DNA from: a virus
Virus record (IMG/VR): IMGVR_UViG_3300042691_019546
Coordinates: 1 to 38,221 of that record
DNA length: 38,221 nucleotides
Direction: 5' to 3' (one strand)
The position numbers were made by a program, and so were the translations under genes. The notes under the pieces were generated by a model. The model was not told where the DNA came from. It did no database searches and saw only the letters and a list, made by a program, of their open reading frames with translations. Shown piece after piece: positions 12,405-20,872 of this stretch (position 1 is the stretch's first letter; each line of letters opens with the position of its first letter).

Positions 12405-12616
12405 TCCGAGCAACCGACAGGCTGATCCCGCTGAGTTCGATCCACTACTGCGTGGACCGCAAGGACGGAATCAGCATCCACACGACGAGTGGCAGCGTGT
12501 TCTTTGCCGATGGCAAGGACGCTGAAGTGATCCGTGCGATGGTCGCGCGGATTCAGAAGACCGACTCCGGAAAGAAGGCAACGAATGTACGGAAAGAAGA
12601 AGAAGTCAGCCGGTAA
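12398..12616 (+). CDS. Small hypothetical protein
   Basis: The 72-residue product opens MLIRATDRLIPLSSIHYCVD, with a beta-rich core (ISIHTTSGSVFFADGKDAEVI) and a charged tail. The pattern of paired strands and a closing helix (AEVIRAMVARIQ) resembles small LytTR- or PH-like folds, but no family is claimed. The start is a GTG behind an A/G-rich stretch. It overlaps the next gene by 32 bases. Unlike its neighbours it is not strongly basic. Confidence 0.6.
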   Translation: MLIRATDRLIPLSSIHYCVDRKDGISIHTTSGSVFFADGKDAEVIRAMVARIQKTDSGKKATNVRKEEEVSR

Positions 12617-12725
12617 GAGCGGAAAGTCCTGCTCTGCTTGCAGCCGTCGTGGCATTCACGGCCATGATCGTGGCGGCAAGGGCGGCGGTTACGGCGGCGG
12701 CAAGGGCGGCGGTTTCAAGAAGTAA
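12585..12725 (+). CDS. Tiny Gly/Lys-rich protein with CxxC and His (46 aa)
   Basis: The ATG at 12585 lies six bases after AAAGAAGG. The product has a basic N-terminus (MYGKKKKSAGKSGKS), a knuckle CSACSRRGIHGHD, and a C-terminus of repeated GGKGGGYGGGKGGG. The Cys-x-x-Cys with two nearby His could bind a metal ion, and the Gly/Lys repeat resembles RGG-like disordered nucleic-acid-binding tails. It ends three bases before the portal gene. Function is unknown. Confidence 0.65.
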   Translation: MYGKKKKSAGKSGKSCSACSRRGIHGHDRGGKGGGYGGGKGGGFKK

Positions 12726-12728
12726 ACC

Positions 12729-14498
12729 ATGCTCAAGGGCGACCTCGCATCCATCAGGACGGAGATCGAGAACGCGGAGGACTTCCGCGACTCGCATCTG
12801 ACCCAGTGGCGCCATCTCATCGAGAGGTTCCACGGTCCAGCGTTCAGGAATATCGATCAGGGCGAGGATGACCCGGAGAACTTCGTGCATGAGTATGTGG
12901 CGCTTGTGCTGCCGCGAATCGTGCATGATGCGCCCAAGGTTCGCGTCAAGAGCGCACGACCAATCACGCAAGGTTTGACTGCCGGTGTGCTTCAGGTGGC
13001 ACTGAACCGCTGGTGCAAGATGACTCGTATTCGCACCACGCTGGAGCGAATTGCCACGGACATGCTGCTTGGCTTTGGCGTGGGCATGGTGGTGAATGAA
13101 CCACGCAAGGGCTACCGTGCTTCCGATGACGCCGATCCCTATCTACCTCGACTGTATCGAATCAGTCCTGACCGGTTTTTCGTTGATCCTGCGGCCACGA
13201 GCATCGAAGACGCCCGCTTCATGGGCCACTGCTACATCGTGGACAAGGAGGATCTGGTCAAGCAGTCGGAGGAGGAAGATGGGTGGGACAAGGAACTCAT
13301 CGACCGGATTGCCGAGAACAGCGGCGTCGATGAACTGCGCGAAGACTCGCGAGGCGACCGATCGGTGCCTGACCGTGGCGAAGTAGTGATCTACGAGGTC
13401 TGGGTGCCGGAAGTCCGCGAGGAACTGGTCGAGGAGATCGACGGCACCACCGGCATGAACATGTTCAACGGCACGATCTACACCGTGCTGAAGCATCAGT
13501 TCGCCGGTGAGAAGGAAACCTTCATGGGCTTTGTGCGCAAGCCGCGCCCATACTGGGGACCGCGATCAGGCCCATACGAGATCTTTGGCGTCTACACGGT
13601 GCCTGACGATCCGTACCCCCTGTCGCCCATCGTCGCGATCATTCCGCAGATGGACGATGTGAACAGCCACCTGCGAAACATGCGCTATGGCGCCAGCGCC
13701 TACAAGCGGCTGATCGCCGTTGATAGCCGTAACCCCAAGTTGGCGCAGGACATCCGCGATCAGAACGATCTGTTTGTCGTGCTTGCCGATGGCATCGACG
13801 CATCACAGGTGGTTCCGATCGAGGTCGGCGGCATCACTGCCCAGCAGGTCAACTATGCGCAGTTGGCGCAGGAGCGACTTGACCGAGTGTCTGGCATCCA
13901 TGACGCCATGCGAGGCAATGTGAAGGGGTCTGCTACCGCCACCGAGGTGGCTGTGGCCGAGTCTTCGGCTGGCCTGCGCATGGCCCACATCAAGCGGCAG
14001 TTTCAGGAGAGCGTGAACAACGCCCTGAAGACAGTGGCTTGGTACATGTTCCACGATTCCAAGGTCGAGTTCCCGCTGGGCGCTGACGGAATCCCGCTGC
14101 TTGGCGCCAGCCCTGAGCCGGTGTTCAGCGCGGCGGCTATGGTCGGCGCGTTTGAGGATCTGGATCTGGACATCGAGGCCATGAGCATGGAGCGGGTCAG
14201 CGAGCAGATGGTCCAGCGCCGCGCCCTTGAGGTGCTTCAGATCGTTGGAAACCTGAGCGCGGCGGTCATTCAGGCTCCGCATGTGAAGTGGAAGGATGTG
14301 ATGAGTCTGGTCGGTGATGCCATGAACATCCCGAATCTTGGCGACATGATCGATGTCAATGCGGGACAGAAGATGCAGCAGCAGATGGCGCAGGCGCAGG
14401 CCGCGCCGCCGTCCGCAGCCCGGTCTGGCGTCATCACTCCGTCATCGCAGGAGACTCAAGCGCAGCCAGCCGGTAGGTTCCGGCGAGGCAGTTTGTAA
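12729..14498 (+). CDS. Portal protein
   Basis: The 589-residue protein is recognised by its position after the terminase and by portal-like features. It has a helical N-terminus (FRDSHLTQWRHLIERFHG), the segment YRISPDRFFVDPAATSIEDA, and a clip/stem region (PIVAIIPQMDDVNSHLRNMRYGA, VVPIEVGGITAQQVNYAQLAQERLDRVSGIHDAMRG). A helical crown follows (ATATEVAVAESSAGLRMAHI), with a Gln/Ala-rich disordered C-tail. Portals form a dodecameric ring at one vertex, through which DNA enters and leaves. The start ATG at 12729 has only a weak purine stretch upstream. Its size fits podovirus portals. Confidence 0.88.
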   Translation: MLKGDLASIRTEIENAEDFRDSHLTQWRHLIERFHGPAFRNIDQGEDDPENFVHEYVALVLPRIVHDAPKVRVKSARPITQGLTAGVLQVALNRWCKMTRIRTTLERIATDMLLGFGVGMVVNEPRKGYRASDDADPYLPRLYRISPDRFFVDPAATSIEDARFMGHCYIVDKEDLVKQSEEEDGWDKELIDRIAENSGVDELREDSRGDRSVPDRGEVVIYEVWVPEVREELVEEIDGTTGMNMFNGTIYTVLKHQFAGEKETFMGFVRKPRPYWGPRSGPYEIFGVYTVPDDPYPLSPIVAIIPQMDDVNSHLRNMRYGASAYKRLIAVDSRNPKLAQDIRDQNDLFVVLADGIDASQVVPIEVGGITAQQVNYAQLAQERLDRVSGIHDAMRGNVKGSATATEVAVAESSAGLRMAHIKRQFQESVNNALKTVAWYMFHDSKVEFPLGADGIPLLGASPEPVFSAAAMVGAFEDLDLDIEAMSMERVSEQMVQRRALEVLQIVGNLSAAVIQAPHVKWKDVMSLVGDAMNIPNLGDMIDVNAGQKMQQQMAQAQAAPPSAARSGVITPSSQETQAQPAGRFRRGSL

Positions 14499-14505
14499 TC
14501 CAGAT

Positions 14506-14799
14506 ATGCCGCTATATCCTTTCATTGACGAGTCTGGCGAGGTGCAGGAATTCATGTTCAGCATGAAGGAAGCGCCGAGCATCGGAACAACCGTCACAAT
14601 CGATGGGAAGGAATGGATTCGGGTCGCGAGCGACTTCACGGTCGATCCCGGCACGAATCGATCCCAGTACCCCTATGTGTCCAACGCGCTTCCGCGCAAT
14701 CTTGCCGGATGCCCGACGAACAAGCAGGGGAAACCCGTCATCATGTCGCGGCGACATGAACGCAACATCGCCGCAATGCACGGTTACGCAAAGGATTAG
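14506..14799 (+). CDS. Small FmdB-like protein lacking the zinc ligands
   Basis: This 97-residue protein starts at the ATG at 14506. The opening MPLYPFIDESGEVQEFMFSM, then IGTTVTIDGKEWIRVASDF, resembles the FmdB-type MP-x-Y-x-F...G...E pattern often found in phages, but the Cys residues of the zinc ribbon are missing. The C-terminal half (SNALPRNLAGCPTNKQGKPV) is basic. The ribosome site is weak. Such proteins often lie near portal and scaffold genes; their role is unknown. Confidence 0.65.
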   Translation: MPLYPFIDESGEVQEFMFSMKEAPSIGTTVTIDGKEWIRVASDFTVDPGTNRSQYPYVSNALPRNLAGCPTNKQGKPVIMSRRHERNIAAMHGYAKD

Positions 14800-14805
14800 G
14801 ACACG

Positions 14806-15723
14806 ATGAGTGAACCCAATATCCAAGATGATGTCGAGACGCCGGAGACGGCGTCTGAGACTGTTCAGGCAAGCACCAACGACGCCGAAGAGGATGCAAT
14901 CCTCGATCGGCTTCTTGGCGGCAACGAGGAGACTTCCGTCTCTTCGAAGGCCGTCGAGAAGAAGTCTGAAGCGCCTGTCGCACCTGCTCCTGCACCGGCA
15001 AACCCGGCGCGGGAGAAGGCTATCGCCGTTCTCAAGCGAGACGGCGTTCCTGAGTCTGTGATCGCTTCAGCCAGCGACGAACTTATTGCCGAGTGGGCCG
15101 ACAAGGCTTCCAAGCGTCAGAAGGATGTCGATGGCTATGCGAACAAGATGAAGGAGTTGGAGAAGAAGGTCGCAGCATCCAGCAAGACAGCAGACGAAGA
15201 CGATGATGTCATCATCGAGGACGGCGAAGACGCCGAACCCTCTCTGACTGATGACGATTCCAATGAGTCTGTGAACGACGAGCAGACGGATGGTGACGAA
15301 CCTGAGAGCAAGCCCAAGTCCATCAAGAAGGTGGAGTCGGAACTTGCCGAACTGCGGAAGGCCCAACAGGACTTTCAGCAGCAATCGTTGCTGTATCAGG
15401 TGGAAGTGGCCGATGCCGCTTTCCGTCATCTCTACGGCGAGAAAGCCCCAGAGCGGGATGCAATCGTCGCAGAAATGAATCGACTTGGTGCAGCGAAACC
15501 CGGTTCTTATCAAACGATGATGCAACTGGCGGAAGAGGCTTATACCAACCTCGCTGGCCCAATCAAGAAGCAGAATGCCCGCAAGGCTACTCAGCCAACG
15601 GCTGCGACCAAGGTGTCTCGTGTTGAGCGCCCTGTCTCGAAGGCGGATGCTGAGGATGCAATCTTGGACGCCATCATGGACGGTAAGTCTCCGCTAGAGG
15701 CTCGTCAATCCATCAGAAAGTGA
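14806..15723 (+). CDS. Scaffolding protein-like
   Basis: The 305-residue protein directly precedes the major capsid gene. It has a highly acidic, disordered first half (runs of Asp and Glu, Ala/Pro linker), coiled-coil segments (DKASKRQKDVDGYANKMKEL, IKKVESELAELRKAQQDFQQ), and a basic helical C-terminus (KADAEDAILDAIMDGKSPLE) that would bind the capsid shell. This charge and helix layout is that of internal scaffolds, which guide prohead assembly and then leave. No protease domain is seen. The start follows AGGA at short spacing. Confidence 0.75.
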   Translation: MSEPNIQDDVETPETASETVQASTNDAEEDAILDRLLGGNEETSVSSKAVEKKSEAPVAPAPAPANPAREKAIAVLKRDGVPESVIASASDELIAEWADKASKRQKDVDGYANKMKELEKKVAASSKTADEDDDVIIEDGEDAEPSLTDDDSNESVNDEQTDGDEPESKPKSIKKVESELAELRKAQQDFQQQSLLYQVEVADAAFRHLYGEKAPERDAIVAEMNRLGAAKPGSYQTMMQLAEEAYTNLAGPIKKQNARKATQPTAATKVSRVERPVSKADAEDAILDAIMDGKSPLEARQSIRK

Positions 15724-15731
15724 GTTGAATC

Positions 15732-17033
15732 ATGGCTGGTACTCCCATCCAGACCTTCAATGACTTCATGAACGCGACTGGTCCTACCTACCTGACCAGC
15801 GCCGATGCTGTCATCAACGAGGCTGTCAAGAACACTTACGCACTGTCTCGTCTCCTCAAGGACAAGACCAGCGAGGCCACCATTCAGGGTGGTAACTCGA
15901 TCAAGGATGTCATCATGTTTGATGACTCCTCGACATACGATCACTACCTCCCGAACGACACCTTCAACTGGCGCAACGCGCAGGTGCTTGACACGATCAC
16001 CTGCAACTGGCGTTTCAGCATCGACCACATGGCGTGGACTGACCACGAGGTCGAACTGAACGCTGGCGAGGGTGCTGGCCGAGACTATGTCAAGGCTCAG
16101 TACAAGCGCCTGAAGCGGTCGAAGGAGCAGCGCATGTGGACGAGTCTCCTCAACGGCTTTGAGGATGACCTGTGGCGCACCACCTTCGGCAACAGCAGCG
16201 AGATGGAGTCGTCTGGCGGCAAGTTGCCGTTCAGCATCCCGGCTTTCATCACCGAGGCTCCTGACCTGAGCAACCCCTACGGCCTTCGCGGCGGTATGCC
16301 GCTTGGCTGGAGCACGGTGATGGGTCTGGCAAACGGCAGCAGCGGCGAGCGTCGTTGGACGAACCAGATTTCGTACTACGACCCCGGCGCGACTGACCCG
16401 AACCTCGCACTCTCGACCAAGACCGGCATCGAGAGCGTGACGGACGGCAGCACGACCTACAGTGCTGAAGTCGGTGGCCTGATCACTGCCTTTGATGACA
16501 TGTTCCTCAAGGTGCAGTTCACGCCTCCTTCGACCCGTCAGGAGTACTTTGAGAAGCCCAGCCTGTCGCGCCAGATGATTCTCTGCTCGCGTCTTGGTCT
16601 GAACCAGTACAAGCAGGCGCTGCGCGCCAGCAACGACACCCTCGTGTCGTATCAGGACGCTGCCTACAACGCCCCGGCGTATAGCGGCATCGAACTGATG
16701 TACTGCTCCAACCTCGACACGGCTGCGATCTTCCCGCGTCTTGGTGGCGGCGCTGTCCGCACGGCTCACGATGGCTCCATTTCGGCGGCATCGACCACCG
16801 CTGGTGCTGTTGAGAGCAGTTCCAACACCATCGACAGTGGCGCCCGGTACTTCTGGGTCAACGGTAACTACCTGACCCCGATTTACCACGCTCGTCGCTA
16901 CTTTGAGAAGCACGAGGTCATGCGTCATCCGAATCAGCCCTTCACCTATGTGCAGGTGGTGGACTGCTGGTGGAACCTGTTCTGCAACAGCCGCCAGCGG
17001 ATGGGCATCGTTGCTCCTCTGAACCTCGCCTGA
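15732..17033 (+). CDS. Major capsid protein
   Basis: The 433-residue protein lies immediately after the scaffold gene, followed by a strong hairpin. The N-terminus (TPIQTFNDFMNATGPTYLTS...VINEAVKNTYALSRLLKDKT) and C-terminus (DGARYFWVNGNYLTPIYHA-like, then RYFEKHEVMRHPNQPFTYVQ) fit HK97-fold capsid proteins of podoviruses. It has abundant aromatic residues and a central domain that may bear surface loops (GGMPLGWSTVMGLANGSSGE). It forms the icosahedral shell. Codon use is even and GC-rich, as expected of a highly expressed gene. The ribosome site is weak (GTGAGTTGA). Confidence 0.85.
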   Translation: MAGTPIQTFNDFMNATGPTYLTSADAVINEAVKNTYALSRLLKDKTSEATIQGGNSIKDVIMFDDSSTYDHYLPNDTFNWRNAQVLDTITCNWRFSIDHMAWTDHEVELNAGEGAGRDYVKAQYKRLKRSKEQRMWTSLLNGFEDDLWRTTFGNSSEMESSGGKLPFSIPAFITEAPDLSNPYGLRGGMPLGWSTVMGLANGSSGERRWTNQISYYDPGATDPNLALSTKTGIESVTDGSTTYSAEVGGLITAFDDMFLKVQFTPPSTRQEYFEKPSLSRQMILCSRLGLNQYKQALRASNDTLVSYQDAAYNAPAYSGIELMYCSNLDTAAIFPRLGGGAVRTAHDGSISAASTTAGAVESSSNTIDSGARYFWVNGNYLTPIYHARRYFEKHEVMRHPNQPFTYVQVVDCWWNLFCNSRQRMGIVAPLNLA

Positions 17034-17040
17034 ACCGAAT

Positions 17041-17065
17041 GGGGGGTGGGCTAGTCCCGCCCCCC
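17041..17065 (+). terminator. GC-rich hairpin after the capsid gene
   Basis: GGGGGGTGGG (17041-17050), loop CTAGT, and CCCGCCCCCC (17056-17065) pair over ten positions with one T-G wobble. It follows the capsid stop by seven bases. No T-tract follows, so it may act as an mRNA-stability barrier that helps the high capsid mRNA level rather than as a terminator. Confidence 0.55.
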
Positions 17066-17091
17066 ACTCTCAACACAGAAAGGACTGAAAC

Positions 17092-17598
17092 ATGATTTTC
17101 GCTCCCACTGCTGGCGCCTATGGCTTCCAGCCCCACGGCTCGATCTGCCGCATGAAGAATGCGGAGTCGAGCGCCGCCCTCGCCGTTGGCGATGTGGTGG
17201 TTACGAATGTCGGCAACACCACCTACACCTTCCCACCCACGACTGATGCTCATGCGGCTGCTTCGCCGTTTGCCAATGTCGTGAAGGCTGAGGGTGATCA
17301 GGCTCTCCACAACGGTTTCATCGGCGTTGTTGTGGATGTCGGTCAGTTGGCTGGTGCTGCTGGCACCGATGTTCTTGTGCAGTTTGGTGGAACGGCTATT
17401 GCGAAGGTGACTGCCACCTCCGCCGTGGCCCGTGGAACTCGCCTGCTCGTGTCCGACACGGCTGGCGAACTCGATCCTGCGACTGCTTCTGCCACCGGCA
17501 CGAACATCGCGGCGATTGCTCTGGCTCCTCTGGCAAGCGGAACCTCGACCATTCAGGTTCTGCTGAACCCCGGCCTGTGGTCCAGCACCTTCGTCTGA
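17092..17598 (+). CDS. Putative capsid decoration or head protein
   Basis: This 168-residue, beta-rich protein is made of short Gly/Ala/Thr/Val strands (ALAVGDVVVTNVGNTTYTFP, GTDVLVQFGGTAIAKVTATS, VARGTRLLVSDTAGELDPAT). That composition is typical of capsid cement or decoration proteins and of DUF2190-like proteins encoded next to the capsid gene. The ATG lies seven bases after AAAGGA. Its position between two strong hairpins suggests a separately stabilised, abundant mRNA segment. The assignment rests on position and composition only. Confidence 0.6.
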   Translation: MIFAPTAGAYGFQPHGSICRMKNAESSAALAVGDVVVTNVGNTTYTFPPTTDAHAAASPFANVVKAEGDQALHNGFIGVVVDVGQLAGAAGTDVLVQFGGTAIAKVTATSAVARGTRLLVSDTAGELDPATASATGTNIAAIALAPLASGTSTIQVLLNPGLWSSTFV

Positions 17599-17615
17599 TC
17601 TGACACTGATTTGAA

Positions 17616-17643
17616 CCTCTGGTGGGCGAAAGCCCACCAGAGG
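17616..17643 (+). promoter_or_regulatory. 12-bp GAAA-tetraloop hairpin that contains the ribosome site of the adaptor gene
   Basis: CCTCTGGTGGGC (17616-17627), GAAA and GCCCACCAGAGG (17632-17643) form a perfect 12-bp stem with a GNRA tetraloop. The last bases AGAGG are the only ribosome-site-like sequence, six bases before the ATG at 17650. When folded, the site is paired, so initiation should be reduced. No T-tract follows. Confidence 0.8.
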
Positions 17644-17649
17644 ACTTCC

Positions 17650-18390
17650 ATGCCTACCTTCGCAGAAGTCAAGAATCACGCGATCCTCGCTGTCGGCGGG
17701 TATCCATCGCTTGCGCCGAATCAGACGCGGGCGGAGCGTCTTGCCGAGATTGTGAATCAGGCTGGCAATCACCTGTTCTGCCGCCCGTGGCGCTTCCGAG
17801 AGCGCACGACGAAGTACATGAATCTAGTTGCGAGCCAGTCATATGTGGCACTTCCGAGCGATGTGGAGGAACTGCTGTCGATTATTTCGACGCAGTCGCT
17901 TGGCTATCTGATTGAGATGGTCACCCCGGATCACATGGAGCAGTTGCGTCAACTTGGGCTGACCATGACTGGCCCAAGCGTCACCCATGCCTGCTTCACT
18001 CGCACAGAACCAGCCGCTGGAGATGCACTTCCGGCAGTTCGGCTTGATATCTATCCGACTCCCACGGCAGCAGTTACGGATGCAATCGCGGTTCGCTATC
18101 GAGCGAACTGGGTAACGATTGCAAGCGGAGCCGCCGACTCTTACCAGATTCCGATTCCGAAGTATGTCGATGCTCTGTTTATCGCCTATGTGCGGGCGTT
18201 TGCTCAGGCATACGAAGACGAAGGTCTATCTCAGCGGATTGCTGAGATCGAGGCCGGTCCACTTCTTGCCACTTCGCAGACCAAAGACGGAATTCTTCAG
18301 CGCGATCTTGGACGCATTCGACCAAACCGACCAGCCACCTCGCTCAATTGGACGCGGCCTGATTACGGCTATGTCCAGAATCCGAACTGA
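17650..18390 (+). CDS. Head-tail adaptor protein
   Basis: The 246-residue protein resembles podovirus adaptors (gp4/gp8-type): an N-terminal helical part (FAEVKNHAILAVGGYP, AERLAEIVNQAGNHLFCRPW) and a middle part with YVALPSDVEELLSIIS. The C-terminal half has VDALFIAYVRAFAQAYEDEG and AEIEAGPLLATSQTKDGILQ. Adaptors form a ring below the portal that receives the tail. The ATG at 17650 is chosen because the upstream TTG at 17611 would translate the hairpin. The ribosome site is buried in that hairpin, so less protein than capsid would be made, as fits 12 copies per particle. Confidence 0.75.
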   Translation: MPTFAEVKNHAILAVGGYPSLAPNQTRAERLAEIVNQAGNHLFCRPWRFRERTTKYMNLVASQSYVALPSDVEELLSIISTQSLGYLIEMVTPDHMEQLRQLGLTMTGPSVTHACFTRTEPAAGDALPAVRLDIYPTPTAAVTDAIAVRYRANWVTIASGAADSYQIPIPKYVDALFIAYVRAFAQAYEDEGLSQRIAEIEAGPLLATSQTKDGILQRDLGRIRPNRPATSLNWTRPDYGYVQNPN

Positions 18391-18392
18391 AC

Positions 18393-18584
18393 ATGCGCAT
18401 GCGAGGCGAATACCAGAACAACTTCGTGTACCTGTTCAACGATGTTGTCTCGTATGACAGCAAGTTCTGGATTGCGAATCGTGTCATTACGATCAATAGT
18501 CCTCCGCCATTTGTTGGGTGGGATCGATATCCCAATCCAGATGCGGATCGGTCGGTAAATCAGAATCCAACACCCACGGAGTAA
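18393..18584 (+). CDS. Small virion protein with a carbohydrate-binding-like module
   Basis: The 63-residue product has YQNNFVYLFNDVVSYDSKFW, then IANRVITINSPPP and F-V-G-W-D. The spacing GEY...DVV.Y....W.A....P...W resembles short carbohydrate-binding modules (CBM5/12-like) used in phage fibres. It starts at the ATG at 18393, or at 18399, with no clear ribosome site, so coupling to the adaptor gene is likely. It may be a fibre accessory or small tail protein. Confidence 0.55.
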   Translation: MRMRGEYQNNFVYLFNDVVSYDSKFWIANRVITINSPPPFVGWDRYPNPDADRSVNQNPTPTE

Positions 18585-18587
18585 ACC

Positions 18588-19106
18588 ATGCCCTACTACC
18601 AACAGAATGTGCTTGCCCAGTTGAAGACGATGGTTGAAGACATCAAACTGGCATCGACTGCAAATGTGAACACGGCTACATCTACTGTTACCATTACGGC
18701 ATCCACCACGAACCCAGTTCAGTCTGGTCGTACCAATTCACACTGGATTGGTAGCGAAGGAATGTGCTACATGAAGATGTCGCCGTTCTTTGCAACTGGC
18801 GCCACGACTCCAAGCCTGCGAGTCATCGGATGGAACAGGAATGCCGAAAGCGGTCTTTGGATTCCAGTTACGCTTTGCGATCTGTCGATTACGACGAACT
18901 CGACCGACACCACGGTCAACGGCGCGAGCCTTCGTCAGGCGCGGACGATTACGAAGAATCAGGGCGATGCCAAGTTGTTCAACAGCGATGCAACGCTGAT
19001 CTCCGGAGCGGCTTTCTTGGTCGATACGCTTGGTTCGCAAATCATTGAAATCGCGTATCGAGGCGGTGGCGCTGGCGCAGCCAACACTTTCTACACGAGC
19101 ATCTAA
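18588..19106 (+). CDS. Hypothetical virion structural protein
   Basis: This 172-residue protein has a helical N-terminus (YYQQNVLAQLKTMVEDIKLA) and a long beta-rich Thr/Ser-rich part (SLRVIGWNRNAESGLWIPVT, LCDLSITTNSTDTTVNGASL). This layout, a short helix then beta strands, is seen in small tail or fibre-base proteins. The stop overlaps the start of the fibre gene (TAATG). Codon use here and downstream is visibly less GC-rich than in the terminase and capsid genes. Confidence 0.6.
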   Translation: MPYYQQNVLAQLKTMVEDIKLASTANVNTATSTVTITASTTNPVQSGRTNSHWIGSEGMCYMKMSPFFATGATTPSLRVIGWNRNAESGLWIPVTLCDLSITTNSTDTTVNGASLRQARTITKNQGDAKLFNSDATLISGAAFLVDTLGSQIIEIAYRGGGAGAANTFYTSI

Positions 19107-20872
19107 TGCAGCGTGTTAGAACATGGGACATGGCTCCGTTTGAGTTGCGAGGCCGCAACCGAGTTTTGCCAATTGAGGGAGGCGACGGCTCCACGCTGTC
19201 GCTCGACTTCACCGCGATGAGCAGCCTTGATTCGAGGTTTACATTTAGCCGATCTAGCCCTGCGACCTTTATCAACTCGCAGGGACGAGTGCAGTACGCT
19301 ACGCATAACTTCCTGCCAAACACGGTTTGGACCAGTACATCGATTCCAACAGGATGGACAGCCGGGGTTGGTACTGGACAGGTTACTTATAACGGCGACG
19401 GCTCAATTACGATTGGTGTAACTGGCAGTACACAACGCTTATTTCTTACCCCGTCAACCTCAATTACAGTCGCAAATGGTCTGAAATATCGAATCGGATT
19501 TCTAGTTCAGACTGTTACTGGTACTCCGCTGCTTTCGGATATTGTGGGTTCGAATGGCGGAACGGATACTTATTACATCAATGGAGAAGCAGCAGTATCG
19601 GGGGATATTGTTTTGGGGGGCGATTATGTCGAAGTTATCTCGACAGCAACCGGTTCAACCATGCAGCCGAGAATCGGTATTGGTGCATTTGGAAATCCAT
19701 CATCTTCCCCGATGTCCATTCGCGTAACAGCCCCAATGATGAACATTGGAAGCGAAGTGTTCGGTGGCAACACCAATTATGTTGCAAACACAGCAACATC
19801 TTCGTACCAAACTCCCCGCTTCGACTACGACCCGACCACGCTCGCGCCTCGCGGCCTGCTGATTGAGGGTAGTGCGACGAACCTTTCTCTGAACGGGAGT
19901 ATGGCGTATACCGCCACCGCCCCGACAAGTTGGACTCGTGCATTCAGCGGATGCACGGTTGCTTCCGTCGACTCCACCACCTTTCCGGGACAAAAGGCAT
20001 GGAGCATTTCAGCAACCGCCAGCGGACAGCGAGACATTTTGACGCAAACTATTTCGTTTGCTGCTAACACGACATACACGGTGTCGATTTATTTAGAGGC
20101 CGTGACGGGCACTACGGAATTGTTCTCGTATGTAGAGTCGCTTCCGGCTGGTGCGACGAGCAATAATGTGTCGAATCCCACGACTGCTGGCCGCGTTTCG
20201 TATACCGTCACAATAGGAGCAACCGCAGGAAATGGAACGCTTCGGATTGGTTTAGGTACATCATCGGGAACCGGAGTTTCCGCAAATGCTTCTGTCCGCT
20301 TTAGCCATGTTCAGGTCGAAGCAGGCTCCGGTGCATCCTCCTACATCCCGACTGGCTCCAGCACCGTACAGCGTGCCTTGGACGCATGCAGCATGACGGG
20401 TTCCAATTTCTCGTCGTGGTACGGAGCGCCATCCGCGTTTACGGTTTTGATTGAGGGCATCACGGTTTCTTCCGGTTCGTACAATCGAATCCTAAATCTA
20501 TCAAGTGGCGCAAATACAACTGGTAGTGTTCCGAATGCCAATATTGGAGTTGCTAATGCGAGTTCAAATAGGCCATTCTTGAATGTATTTGTTACAGCCA
20601 ATAACGATGTCGATGCGTATGTACCCCTTGCTGGCGCCGTCACAAATGGAGTTAGTTTCAAGGTAACAGCCCGATGCCAAGCAGGACTTTACCGCATTAC
20701 TAGAGGGGTTGGGTTGTCTACAAGTTCAACCCATAATGGATTCCCGGCCGGGCTTGCCAACCTTTATTTCGGCGGCTCAAGTGGCTCATATCAACTTTCA
20801 ACTCACTACAGCAAACTTCAGTTTTGGCCGACTGCACTTCCCGATTCCCAAATGGACACGCTAGCCACATGA
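19106..20872 (+). CDS. Tail fibre / receptor-binding protein with jelly-roll carbohydrate-binding modules
   Basis: The 588-residue, beta-rich protein contains the recurring phage-fibre block FTFSRSSPATFINSQGRVQY ... PRFDYDPTTLAPRGLLIEGS.TNLSLNG, followed by a beta-sandwich module (TYTVSIYLEAVTGTT...RVSYTVTIGATAGNGTLRIG). It ends with the module-closing VQVEAGSGASSYIPTGSSTV. A last LamG-like module has VLIEGITVSSGSYNRILNLS. Such modules bind cell-surface glycans. The start overlaps the preceding stop (TAATG). The lower GC and Thr/Ser codon pattern suggest adaptation or exchange, as is common for receptor-binding genes. It is an adsorption candidate together with the fibre at 21894. Confidence 0.75.
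   Translation: MQRVRTWDMAPFELRGRNRVLPIEGGDGSTLSLDFTAMSSLDSRFTFSRSSPATFINSQGRVQYATHNFLPNTVWTSTSIPTGWTAGVGTGQVTYNGDGSITIGVTGSTQRLFLTPSTSITVANGLKYRIGFLVQTVTGTPLLSDIVGSNGGTDTYYINGEAAVSGDIVLGGDYVEVISTATGSTMQPRIGIGAFGNPSSSPMSIRVTAPMMNIGSEVFGGNTNYVANTATSSYQTPRFDYDPTTLAPRGLLIEGSATNLSLNGSMAYTATAPTSWTRAFSGCTVASVDSTTFPGQKAWSISATASGQRDILTQTISFAANTTYTVSIYLEAVTGTTELFSYVESLPAGATSNNVSNPTTAGRVSYTVTIGATAGNGTLRIGLGTSSGTGVSANASVRFSHVQVEAGSGASSYIPTGSSTVQRALDACSMTGSNFSSWYGAPSAFTVLIEGITVSSGSYNRILNLSSGANTTGSVPNANIGVANASSNRPFLNVFVTANNDVDAYVPLAGAVTNGVSFKVTARCQAGLYRITRGVGLSTSSTHNGFPAGLANLYFGGSSGSYQLSTHYSKLQFWPTALPDSQMDTLAT

Noticed and set aside
15705-16928. Long - strand open frame opposite the capsid gene
   Set aside because: It is antisense to a clear major capsid protein, with no start signal or family match.
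17041-17065. Classical Rho-independent terminator after the capsid gene
   Set aside because: The stem is strong but no T-tract follows, and downstream head genes must still be transcribed.
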